Of a stretch of DNA of 11,960 nt, positions 1 through 7,359 are shown one piece after another. Within the stretch, counting starts at the first letter, position 1. Each line of letters begins with the position of its first letter. The DNA comes from an uncultured Ignavibacteria bacterium. GTDB lineage: Bacteria; Bacteroidota; Ignavibacteria; Ignavibacteriales; Melioribacteraceae. The stretch lies in NCBI GenBank assembly GCA_937930275.1, contig CALGLM010000271.1:1-11960 (forward strand), in the 5' to 3' direction. Below the pieces are notes generated by a model. That model was not told the DNA's origin and did not search any database. It worked only from the letters and a program-made list of their open reading frames with translations. A program made the position numbers and the translations under genes.

Positions 1-3000
1 ATAAATTCGGGTAAATTTAATAAGCTATTAATAATTGTACCTACAAACAGAAAATCATTGTATTGGCGTAAACAGATAGTAAAAGATAGCCCAAATAATG
101 TGTGTTCAAAAATATATATGGAAACTTTTGCTACTCTATCAAATAAGCTGTTGGAGCTATCTTTATCATATAATTTAATTAGTGATGCTGCTGCTTCTGT
201 GTTAATTAAACAAAGCTTTACGGAAGAAGCACTTGAGTATTTTAATGTATATAGCAATAAAATACCTACCGGAACGTTGGATAGAATAAAAAACTTAATT
301 TCAAAGTTTAAGGAAAACGGTATTACGGTTGATAGATTATTAAGCGAAGCTGAATCTGAATTAATCGGGGGAAGTGCAAAAAAAGCTAAAGATATAGCTA
401 AAATATACGGAAATTATAAAAGGAAATGCATAGAGAGAAAATTTTATGAAATAGGGGATGTTTATGAGGAGTTATTAATTTTAGGCGAAGATAAATTAAA
501 AGAAAACTTTTATACTAATTTTCCTGAAATAGAAAATATTATTTTTTACGGTTTTGACGAATTTACACCATTGGAAATTGAGATAATAAGCACTGTTGCA
601 AATTTTTGTAATACTTTCATTGATTTTGATTATTATGAAAAAAACAGTTCGATTTTCTTTCATTTGGAAGGACCTACTAAACATTTTGAAGTCAAGGGAT
701 TTAATCAGATTGAAGACCTTTCTTCAACCCCTTTTGGGGAGTTTAAAAACATCTGCAGAAAGAATTTATTTGCAAGACATAGCATTAGCCCTATTAGTAA
801 GTATAAAGATAAAATAAAAAAAATTAAGGCAGATAACAGATACAAAGAAATTGAATTTATTGCAAAAGAAATAAAAAACTTGTTAGTTAGTACAGATACT
901 CCGCCTAATAAAATTTGTATTGCTTTTAATTTAATTCAAAACTATTCTGCAATTATAAGAAGCGTATTTGCTAAATATAAAATACCGCTAAATTTGACGG
1001 ATAGATATAAACTTGATAATGCACCAATAGTAATTTTACTTGTAAATTTGCTAAATATTATAGAAAACGATTATTACTATAAAGATATATTTAATGTTAT
1101 TGACAATAAAATTATAAAGAAATATTTGGGCGATACAAGCAATATTGTTCGAGCTGCCGGTGAATTAAAAATTACAATCGGTAAATCGGCTTGGCGTAAA
1201 ACAATAGAAGAAAAACTTGAAGAATATGATAAAGAATTAGATATAGATTATTATGATCAATTAAATAAAAATATTTATAAGGATGCTTTAGAAAAATTTA
1301 TAAAGCTTGAAAAACTGTTAGAACCTTTTGAAAAGTTGCTATCTATTGATGATTTTTTATCTGAGATAAATAATATAATTATCAGGTTAGATATTCATGA
1401 TTTCTTATTATCGGAAAACCATCAGATTAATAAAAAAAATGTTGCTGCACTTTCAAAGTTTTTAGAAGTGATATCAGAAATTTTTGTACTTCTAAAAAGT
1501 GAATATCAAAACACTCCAATTAATTTAAAGTTTTATATAGATAATATAAAAACAGCATGTAAATGGGCAAGGTATAATACAATCGGAATTTCTGAATGCG
1601 GTGTTTTAGTAACAACAATTAATGAAATAAGAGGAATAAGATTTGATTATTTGTTTGTAGGTGGAATGATAGACGGGCAATTTCCGACTAAGTACCAACC
1701 GGAAATATTTGACAAAAACAAGTTTAACCAAAAAGATAAAACTCATCAAACTGAAGAAAGATACCACTTCTATCAGACTTTATCATGCTGGAATAAAGGG
1801 TTATATTTTTCATACCCAGCTAATGAAAATGAAAGTGAACTTGAAGAATCGATATTTTTTAGTGAATTACAAAAAGTATTTGAAATTACTGAAATTGATA
1901 ATTCAAAAAATTATTTTGATAACAAAATTTACTGTAACGATGAATTATTAACTTTATACGGAGCTTTATTACGAACAGATAAAAAAGATGATTACACAAA
2001 AATTGAAGAGATGTTCAAAACTTTTATTCCTGAAACAAGAATAAAAACAGTAAGTGAAGTTTATGAAAACAGAGTAAATAATTTTTTAGCCGATAATGAA
2101 TTTAACGGTTATATTTTATCTAATATTTCCGAAAGTGATAATAAACAAAAGGTGGAAGAGTACCTTAAGATAATATTGGATAGACAATTTTCTGTTGCAC
2201 AACTTGATGAGTACGCAAAGTGCCACTTTAAATATTTAGCCAAAAGAGTGTTTAAATTAGAACCGTATAAAGAACCGAGTGAAGAGCCTGAAGTTTTTGA
2301 AAAAGGGAATATAGTACACGAGATATTGTATGAATTCCATAGTCAGCTGAGAGATAAAAATCTAATATTAAACGGATGTGATGATAGAACTTTTCTTAAA
2401 ATTAGTAATATATTCTTTGATATTGCAACAAAGAAAATAGAAAACTCATTATTAAATTTACCGATTTCATTTTATGAAAAAGAGAAACTTTTAGGTGTAG
2501 AAAATAATAAAAGTAATTCAATTTTTTGGAAGTATTTAGAAAGTGAAAGGAATAAAACTAAACAATTTTTGCCGTCTTTTTTTGAAGTGAAATTTGGAAA
2601 ACTAACATCAAAAGAAAAAGATAAATTATTATCAACAGATAAACCGCTTGAAATAGGGGGTATTAAGCTTCAAGGGAAAATAGATAGGATTGATGTAAAT
2701 GAAAACGAAAAATGTTTTTTGATAATTGATTATAAGACCGGAAAAGCCGAAATTAAAGCAGAAGATATTAAAAGCGGTTACTCCAACCAACTGCCTGTTT
2801 ATTTAATTGCTGCAACAAAATTGCTTAATGAGTTAACAGAAAGTAACTTAAAAGCATATAATTTTCAATTTTATAAATTAGTTTATTCTAAAAAAGGATT
2901 TGGGCTTAATATATTCCCAAAAGAAGATGATTTAAATACTGCTATAGCTATTAACGAAAACACAATGGAAGATGCAGAACAAAATATTATTCGACTTGTA

Positions 3001-3114
3001 AATGAAATTAATGAGGGAAAATTCAATTTAATTACAAGGGATGATTTTTATGATAATGTATGCAGTAATTGTGATTTTAAGCCAATTTGTAGGATAAACG
3101 AAGTAAAAAATTGA
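1..3114 (+). CDS. AddB-like PD-(D/E)XK nuclease with Fe-S cysteines, 5' end outside the window
   Basis: Probable subunit of an AddAB/RecBCD-like double-strand break repair exonuclease. The reading frame is open from base 1, and residues encoded before the first in-frame TTG (58) already match the family's N-terminal strand (LLIIVPTNRK, about 25-54), so the true start lies upstream. A degenerate UvrD-type C-terminal helicase motif is at 1600-1686 (VLVTTINEIRG, then GGMIDGQFP). The C-terminal nuclease shows the GNIVHEI histidine (2317), the DYKTGK motif (Asp 2728, Lys 2734) preceded by GKIDRID, and a QLPVYL motif. Four cysteines that would bind a 4Fe-4S cluster are at 2221 (AKCHF) and at 3061, 3070 and 3088 (CxxC-x5-C), the pattern of AddB and Cas4-type nucleases. 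No Walker A motif is seen within the window. No addA lies downstream, so a partner would have to be upstream or elsewhere. A stand-alone RecB-family nuclease is the main alternative. At least 1037 residues, close to full length. Confidence 0.82.
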   Translation: MNSGKFNKLLIIVPTNRKSLYWRKQIVKDSPNNVCSKIYMETFATLSNKLLELSLSYNLISDAAASVLIKQSFTEEALEYFNVYSNKIPTGTLDRIKNLISKFKENGITVDRLLSEAESELIGGSAKKAKDIAKIYGNYKRKCIERKFYEIGDVYEELLILGEDKLKENFYTNFPEIENIIFYGFDEFTPLEIEIISTVANFCNTFIDFDYYEKNSSIFFHLEGPTKHFEVKGFNQIEDLSSTPFGEFKNICRKNLFARHSISPISKYKDKIKKIKADNRYKEIEFIAKEIKNLLVSTDTPPNKICIAFNLIQNYSAIIRSVFAKYKIPLNLTDRYKLDNAPIVILLVNLLNIIENDYYYKDIFNVIDNKIIKKYLGDTSNIVRAAGELKITIGKSAWRKTIEEKLEEYDKELDIDYYDQLNKNIYKDALEKFIKLEKLLEPFEKLLSIDDFLSEINNIIIRLDIHDFLLSENHQINKKNVAALSKFLEVISEIFVLLKSEYQNTPINLKFYIDNIKTACKWARYNTIGISECGVLVTTINEIRGIRFDYLFVGGMIDGQFPTKYQPEIFDKNKFNQKDKTHQTEERYHFYQTLSCWNKGLYFSYPANENESELEESIFFSELQKVFEITEIDNSKNYFDNKIYCNDELLTLYGALLRTDKKDDYTKIEEMFKTFIPETRIKTVSEVYENRVNNFLADNEFNGYILSNISESDNKQKVEEYLKIILDRQFSVAQLDEYAKCHFKYLAKRVFKLEPYKEPSEEPEVFEKGNIVHEILYEFHSQLRDKNLILNGCDDRTFLKISNIFFDIATKKIENSLLNLPISFYEKEKLLGVENNKSNSIFWKYLESERNKTKQFLPSFFEVKFGKLTSKEKDKLLSTDKPLEIGGIKLQGKIDRIDVNENEKCFLIIDYKTGKAEIKAEDIKSGYSNQLPVYLIAATKLLNELTESNLKAYNFQFYKLVYSKKGFGLNIFPKEDDLNTAIAINENTMEDAEQNIIRLVNEINEGKFNLITRDDFYDNVCSNCDFKPICRINEVKN

Positions 3115-3174
3115 TATTTAAAGAAAAATTTATTAAATTTGACTTAGAGATATTTGATAAATAAATATAAATTT

Positions 3175-3205
3175 TTGCCACCGCATTGCAGTGGCAATTT
3201 TTTTT
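3175..3205 (+). terminator. Rho-independent terminator after the AddB-like gene
   Basis: Seven-base arms TTGCCAC (3175-3181) and GTGGCAA (3191-3197) pair. Inside them, after a C·A mismatch, a further GC/GC pair closes a three-base ATT loop. Eight T residues follow directly (3198-3205). It lies 60 nt past the stop of the nuclease gene and only 22 nt before the greA start, so it separates the two transcription units but would also sit in the leader of any greA transcript that starts upstream of it. Confidence 0.85.
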
Positions 3206-3215
3206 ATAATAAAAT

Positions 3216-3220
3216 AGGAG
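3216..3220 (+). promoter_or_regulatory. Ribosome binding site that fixes the GTG start of greA
   Basis: AGGAG lies seven bases before the GTG at 3228. It is the clearest Shine-Dalgarno sequence in the window and supports GTG as the greA start; the first ATG of the frame is well inside the conserved coiled coil. Confidence 0.75.
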
Positions 3221-3227
3221 AGAAAAA

Positions 3228-3713
3228 GTGTCGCAAGTAGGATTTATTAACTTGAGCAGGGAAAAAATCCTTGAGTTTGAAGCTGAATTAAAAGAGCTAA
3301 AGACAAACGGCAGAAAACAAATGGCGGAAAGAATTGCCGAAGCAAGATCATATGGTGATTTGTCTGAAAATGCCGAGTATGATGCTGCTAAAGAAGCACA
3401 GGGATTATTAGAGTTAAAAATAAGTAAGTTAGAAGAGATGCTTTCTAAAGCAAGAATAATAGATACATCAAATTTACCTAACGATATAGTACATATTTTA
3501 ACAACCGTTTCTATTAAAAACTTAAATAACGGAAAAATATTAAAATATACTTTAGTATCATTAGAAGAAGCAGATTTACAAAGCGGAAAGTTAGCAATTA
3601 CCTCCCCGGTCGGTCAAGCTTTGATGAATAAAAAGAAAGGGGATATAGTTGAAGTAAAAGTACCAGCCGGTTTAATTAAATACGAGATACTTGAACTTGA
3701 ACAGCCTGCTTGA
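3228..3713 (+). CDS. greA: Transcription elongation factor GreA
   Basis: GreA enters the secondary channel of RNA polymerase and stimulates cleavage of backtracked transcripts, releasing stalled complexes. The protein has 161 residues, close to the E. coli length of 158. Residues 1-75 form the antiparallel coiled coil; the tip carries GDLSENAEY with the two acidic residues (Asp44, Glu47) that position the catalytic magnesium. The C-terminal FKBP-like domain shows TSPVGQALMNKKKGD followed by VKVPAGLIKYEI. The acidic tip and family length favour GreA over GreB, although the two share this fold. Start is GTG with a good ribosome binding site. It is the first gene of a seven-gene block, and the ribD reading frame begins inside its last codons, so the two are probably translationally coupled. 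Confidence 0.96.
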   Translation: MSQVGFINLSREKILEFEAELKELKTNGRKQMAERIAEARSYGDLSENAEYDAAKEAQGLLELKISKLEEMLSKARIIDTSNLPNDIVHILTTVSIKNLNNGKILKYTLVSLEEADLQSGKLAITSPVGQALMNKKKGDIVEVKVPAGLIKYEILELEQPA

Positions 3714-4800
3714 TGATGAAGCGTATATTAAGCTGACTATAGAGTTAGCTAAAAAAGGGGAAAGCTTTGTTAGCCCAAATCCTATGGTTGGTGCGGTAAT
3801 TGTTAAAAATAACGCAATTATCGGAGTTGGCTATCATGCTAAGTTTGGCGAAAACCATGCCGAAATAAATGCTTTTGCCGCGTGTAAGGAAAATCCAGAG
3901 GGAGCAACTTTATATGTAAATTTAGAACCATGCTCCCACTACGGAAAAACTCCGCCTTGTGTTAATGCTATTATTGAAAAGAAAGTTAAGAGAGTTGTTA
4001 TTGGTACTTTGGATCCAAATCCGCTTGTGGCAGGTAACGGTGTACGTTTACTAAAAGAAGCCGGAATAGAAGTTAAAATAGACGTACTTAAAAAAGAATG
4101 TCTTGAATTAAACAAGATATTTTTTAAACACATAACATCTAAATTACCATATATACATCTTAAAGTAGCACAGACATTAGATTCGAAAATAGCAGATAAA
4201 TATTTTAAGAGTAAGTGGATAACTTGTGCCGAAAGCAGAACTTATGTCCATGAACTTAGAAATATTTATGATGCGGTTTTAATTGGTAGCAATACTGTTA
4301 AAATTGATAATCCGGAATTATCGGTAAGACTTTTAGAAGGACGAAATCCATATAGAATTGTAATTAATTCTGATTGTTCACTATCTAACGAGTACAAAAT
4401 ATTTAATATGAAAGACGGAAAAACTATTTTGGTATGTAGTGAAATATATAAGGCTAATTTTAAAAAGTTAAAACTGTTTGAAGAACTTGGAGTAAATGTA
4501 GTTTTTGCAGAGCAGAACAAAAAGGGGAAATTGAAGTATAAAAGTGTTTTACAACAATTATATAAAATCGGAATATACTCGATTTTAGTTGAAGGCGGAG
4601 CACGCATCTTTACTAATTTCATAAAAAAGGGGCTTTTTGATGAATTAGATGTTTTTATTAGTCCTAAAATCTTGGGGAATGGGCTTGCTCCGTTTGAAGA
4701 TGTAGGTGTAAAAAAATTAAGCAAAGCAATACCTTTAAAGCTTAATAAAGTTTTAACTTTGGGTGATGACGTTTTACTGAATTATCTAAAGGTAAAATAA
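3691..4800 (+). CDS. ribD: Bifunctional riboflavin biosynthesis protein RibD (deaminase/reductase)
   Basis: RibD carries out the second and third steps of riboflavin synthesis: zinc-dependent deamination of the diaminopyrimidine made from GTP, then NADPH-dependent reduction of the ribosyl side chain. The N-terminal deaminase domain shows HAEINAF (His56, Glu58) and PCSHYGKTPPC (Cys81, Cys90), the full set of zinc and catalytic residues. The reductase domain (about 152-367) shows KVAQTLDSKIA, the H-x2-LR-x3-DAVLIGSNTV-x3-NP stretch, and LVEGGARIF near 299-307. Length 369 matches the E. coli enzyme (367). The start is uncertain: no ATG or GTG lies in frame between the upstream stop (3673) and the conserved core. 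TTG 3691, TTG 3697 and CTG 3706 are the candidates, all inside greA; 3691 is the longest choice and a weak GAG precedes it. The stop overlaps the ribE start by one base. Confidence 0.95.
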   Translation: MNLNSLLDDEAYIKLTIELAKKGESFVSPNPMVGAVIVKNNAIIGVGYHAKFGENHAEINAFAACKENPEGATLYVNLEPCSHYGKTPPCVNAIIEKKVKRVVIGTLDPNPLVAGNGVRLLKEAGIEVKIDVLKKECLELNKIFFKHITSKLPYIHLKVAQTLDSKIADKYFKSKWITCAESRTYVHELRNIYDAVLIGSNTVKIDNPELSVRLLEGRNPYRIVINSDCSLSNEYKIFNMKDGKTILVCSEIYKANFKKLKLFEELGVNVVFAEQNKKGKLKYKSVLQQLYKIGIYSILVEGGARIFTNFIKKGLFDELDVFISPKILGNGLAPFEDVGVKKLSKAIPLKLNKVLTLGDDVLLNYLKVK

Positions 4801-5432
4801 TGTTTACCGGAATTGTTGAGGAAATAGGTAAAGTAATAAAAAAGAATAGAAAAGGAGACGGTATTGAATTTTCTATTTTTTCCGAACTTCTAATTAAAGA
4901 TATATTTTTAGGTGATAGCATTTCTGTTAACGGTGTTTGCCAAACTGTCGAAAAAAAAGAAGGAAATACTTTTAATATTTCAACTGTTGAAGAAACATTA
5001 AAAAAAACTAATTTGGGACAACTAAGTGTTAATTCTTTTGTTAATCTTGAATCTTCTTTAACATTAAATAAAAAAATTAGCGGTCATCTTGTTTATGGAC
5101 ACGTTGATTGTACCGGTAAGATTGTTAAACTAATTACTAAAGATTTGGGTTATCAATTAACTATTCAGTATCCAAAAGAGTTTTATAAATATTTAATAAA
5201 TGTCGGGTCAATATCTCTTAACGGTATTAGCTTAACTGTTGCCAATTTTAATGATTCTGTTTTAGATGTTGCAATAATACCGCATACTTGGGTAAATACA
5301 GTTCTTAAATATGTTAAAATTGGAGATGAGTTAAATTTAGAGTTTGATATTATCGGAAAATATGTTGAAAAAATTGTAGGTAAAAAAGAAAATCGACTAA
5401 CGGAAGATTATTTAAAAAAACTTGGCTTTTAG
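4800..5432 (+). CDS. ribE: Riboflavin synthase, alpha chain type
   Basis: This enzyme catalyses the last step of riboflavin synthesis, a dismutation of two 6,7-dimethyl-8-ribityllumazine molecules; the active form is a trimer. The protein has 210 residues, normal for the family, and consists of two similar lumazine-binding barrels. The first has MFTGIVEEIG at the N-terminus, NGVCQTV (44-50, Cys47) and GHLVYGHVDCTG (95-106). The second has NGISLTV (141-147) and IPHTWVNT (160-167). The end FDIIGKYVEK fits the trimerisation helix. ATG 4800 overlaps the ribD stop by one base (TAATG), with AAAGG at 4788-4792 as ribosome binding site. It lies next to ribD in the same pathway, but ribBA and ribH (lumazine synthase), needed for the route, are not in this window. 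Confidence 0.97.
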   Translation: MFTGIVEEIGKVIKKNRKGDGIEFSIFSELLIKDIFLGDSISVNGVCQTVEKKEGNTFNISTVEETLKKTNLGQLSVNSFVNLESSLTLNKKISGHLVYGHVDCTGKIVKLITKDLGYQLTIQYPKEFYKYLINVGSISLNGISLTVANFNDSVLDVAIIPHTWVNTVLKYVKIGDELNLEFDIIGKYVEKIVGKKENRLTEDYLKKLGF

Positions 5433-6802
5433 TGAACACTTATAATAAAGCAATTAATTTTATTAAAGAAAATGACCTAATTAAAAAAGGGGATAAAATT
5501 ATTTTGGCATTAAGCGGCGGAGGTGATAGTGTCTTTTTATTCCATCTCTTTATATTTTTAAAAAAACTTCTTGATATTGAATTTCACTGTTTTCACTTAA
5601 ATCATAATTTAAGGGGAAATGATAGTTTGCTTGATGAAGACTTTTGTATTAACTTGTGTTCACAATACAATATTACGATAACGGTAAAAAGCGCTGACAT
5701 AAAGAAGTGTGCTATCGAAACAAAAAAATCGATTGAAGATACCGCAAGGCAGATTCGATACAAGGAGTTAATTGAATTAAAAACCAATATTAATTTTAAT
5801 AAAATAGCAACCGCACATAATTTAGATGACAATATTGAAACTGTCTTACAACGTTTGATTGAAGGGACCGGTTTAAAAGGTTTAAACGGTATTCCCATAA
5901 TTAGAGAGGGTTTTATAATTCGTCCTTTACTTTGTCTAACAAAAAATGAGATAAATACGTTTTTAAAAGATAACGGTTTAATGTATAGATTTGATAAATC
6001 AAATGATGATCTCACATATAAAAGAAATTTTATAAGGCATAAGTTGATTCCGATAATTTCGGAATTTAATAGTGCTTATCAAGTTGGTATCCAGAGAACC
6101 GTAAAAAATTTGAACGGTATTAGTGAATTCTATTTTAAGGAAATTAGAAAAATTACAGAAGGGTTTATTAAAACGGACAAACATAATATTTATATAGATT
6201 TGGCAATATTTGATGAACATGGATTGACGGTTATTAGCGAATGTATAAAAATTAAATTGGAAGAAAAATTTAATTATAGATTTGATTTTTTAGATGCAGA
6301 AAAATTAGCTAATATAAAAAATATTCAAGTTGGTAAATTTTTAGAACTTAAAGAAGAAATATTTTTGTTTAGAGATAGAGATAAATTGATTCTATCTAAA
6401 AAAATAAAAAAAAATGACGAAATGGTACATCTTACTGTAGGTGTTCCGATTAATATCGGTGATATTAAATTATTTTCGGAAATAACTGATAAAGAAAAAA
6501 TAAATGTTAAGAATAAATTAACCAATGAAGAGTATTTGGATTTTAATCTAATAGATTCAAAGAATCTTTATATTAGAACTTGGAAAAGCGGTGATTTTTT
6601 TAATCCCTTAGGAATGAAAGGTAGTAAAAAAATTAGCGATTTTTTAACTGATAATAAAATTGATGTTATTACTAAAGCAAATCAAAAAGTTTTGGTAAAT
6701 GTGAACGAAATAATTTATGTTATTGGTTATAGGATTAACGATAAATATAAAATTACGAATAAAACTAAGAAGGTGCTTAAATTATGGATAGACTTAACTT
6801 AG
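5432..6802 (+). CDS. tilS: tRNA(Ile)-lysidine synthase TilS
   Basis: TilS uses ATP to attach lysine to C34 of the minor isoleucine tRNA with a CAU anticodon, so that it reads AUA and not AUG. In an AT-rich genome with many ATA codons this is an essential job. The N-terminal PP-loop ATPase domain (about 20-205) shows SGGGDS (28-33), HLNHNLRG (55-62), AHNLDDNIET (128-137), RPLLCLTKNEI (164-174) and the DKSN-x4-YKRNFIRHKLIP stretch (188-207). The C-terminal TilS domain (about 378-440) shows RTWKSGDFFNPLG, then GSKKISDFLTDNKI. At 456 residues it is a complete, long-type TilS. The GTG start overlaps the ribE stop by one base (TAGTG). No Shine-Dalgarno sequence is evident, so translation is probably coupled to ribE. 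Its 3' end overlaps hpt by 19 bases. Confidence 0.95.
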   Translation: MNTYNKAINFIKENDLIKKGDKIILALSGGGDSVFLFHLFIFLKKLLDIEFHCFHLNHNLRGNDSLLDEDFCINLCSQYNITITVKSADIKKCAIETKKSIEDTARQIRYKELIELKTNINFNKIATAHNLDDNIETVLQRLIEGTGLKGLNGIPIIREGFIIRPLLCLTKNEINTFLKDNGLMYRFDKSNDDLTYKRNFIRHKLIPIISEFNSAYQVGIQRTVKNLNGISEFYFKEIRKITEGFIKTDKHNIYIDLAIFDEHGLTVISECIKIKLEEKFNYRFDFLDAEKLANIKNIQVGKFLELKEEIFLFRDRDKLILSKKIKKNDEMVHLTVGVPINIGDIKLFSEITDKEKINVKNKLTNEEYLDFNLIDSKNLYIRTWKSGDFFNPLGMKGSKKISDFLTDNKIDVITKANQKVLVNVNEIIYVIGYRINDKYKITNKTKKVLKLWIDLT

Positions 6803-7344
6803 AAGCAGAGGAAATATTAGTAGGGAACGAAAAGTTTGTTAAGTATTTGTCCGAAGAACAAATTCAATCAAGAGTTAAAGAGTTGGGAGAACAAATAGCA
6901 AACGAATATGCGGGAAAACTTCCGATTTTTATCGGTATTTTGAATGGCTCATTTATGTTTATGGCTGATTTACTGAAAAATATTAATCTAAGCTGCGAGA
7001 TGGACTTTTTTAAGTTATCAAGTTACGGTGATTCAAAAATATCAAGCGGTAAAGTAAAGTTGCTAAAAGAGTTAAATGCAGATATTATAGATAGAAATAT
7101 AGTTATAGTTGAAGACATAGTAGATACAGGGCTTTCTTTAAAGTATATCGAAGAAATAATGGAACATTATAAACCTGCATCTGTAAAAGTTGCTACACTA
7201 CTTTTTAAACCTAATTCGCTAAAATATAACGTAAAAATTGATTATATTGGGTTTGAAATTCCGGATAAGTTTGTAATTGGGTATGGGTTGGATTATGGGC
7301 AAAAATATAGAAACTTACGCTCAATATATTCTTTACATGAATAA
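6784..7344 (+). CDS. hpt: Hypoxanthine(-guanine) phosphoribosyltransferase
   Basis: A purine salvage enzyme that joins hypoxanthine or guanine to PRPP, giving IMP or GMP. The PRPP-binding motif VIVEDIVDTG is at 107-116, LNGSFMF (53-59) forms the pyrophosphate loop region, and FEIPDKFVIGYGLDYGQKYRN (158-177) is the C-terminal base-binding signature typical of HPRT as opposed to xanthine or adenine enzymes. Length 186 is normal. ATG 6784 lies inside the last codons of tilS (19-base overlap), preceded by AAGAAGG at 6767-6773; the N-terminal 25 residues before SEEQIQSRVKEL are somewhat longer than in minimal family members, and no other start lies nearby. Specificity between hypoxanthine and guanine cannot be read from the sequence. 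It sits between tilS and ftsH, as in Firmicutes. Confidence 0.95.
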   Translation: MDRLNLEAEEILVGNEKFVKYLSEEQIQSRVKELGEQIANEYAGKLPIFIGILNGSFMFMADLLKNINLSCEMDFFKLSSYGDSKISSGKVKLLKELNADIIDRNIVIVEDIVDTGLSLKYIEEIMEHYKPASVKVATLLFKPNSLKYNVKIDYIGFEIPDKFVIGYGLDYGQKYRNLRSIYSLHE

Positions 7345-7359
7345 AGAGGGAAAATATAA

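Noticed and set aside
58..60. TTG at 58 as the start of the AddB-like gene
   Set aside because: The frame is open to base 1 and the codons before it encode the conserved LLIIVPTNRK strand, so the gene begins outside the window.
4266..4724. A 152-codon open frame on the minus strand inside ribD
   Set aside because: It lies fully antisense to a conserved gene, has a low-complexity Ser/Phe/Lys composition typical of antisense frames in AT-rich DNA, and no recognisable motif.
5602..6015. A 137-codon open frame on the minus strand inside tilS
   Set aside because: Antisense to conserved TilS motifs, no ribosome binding site or family motif.
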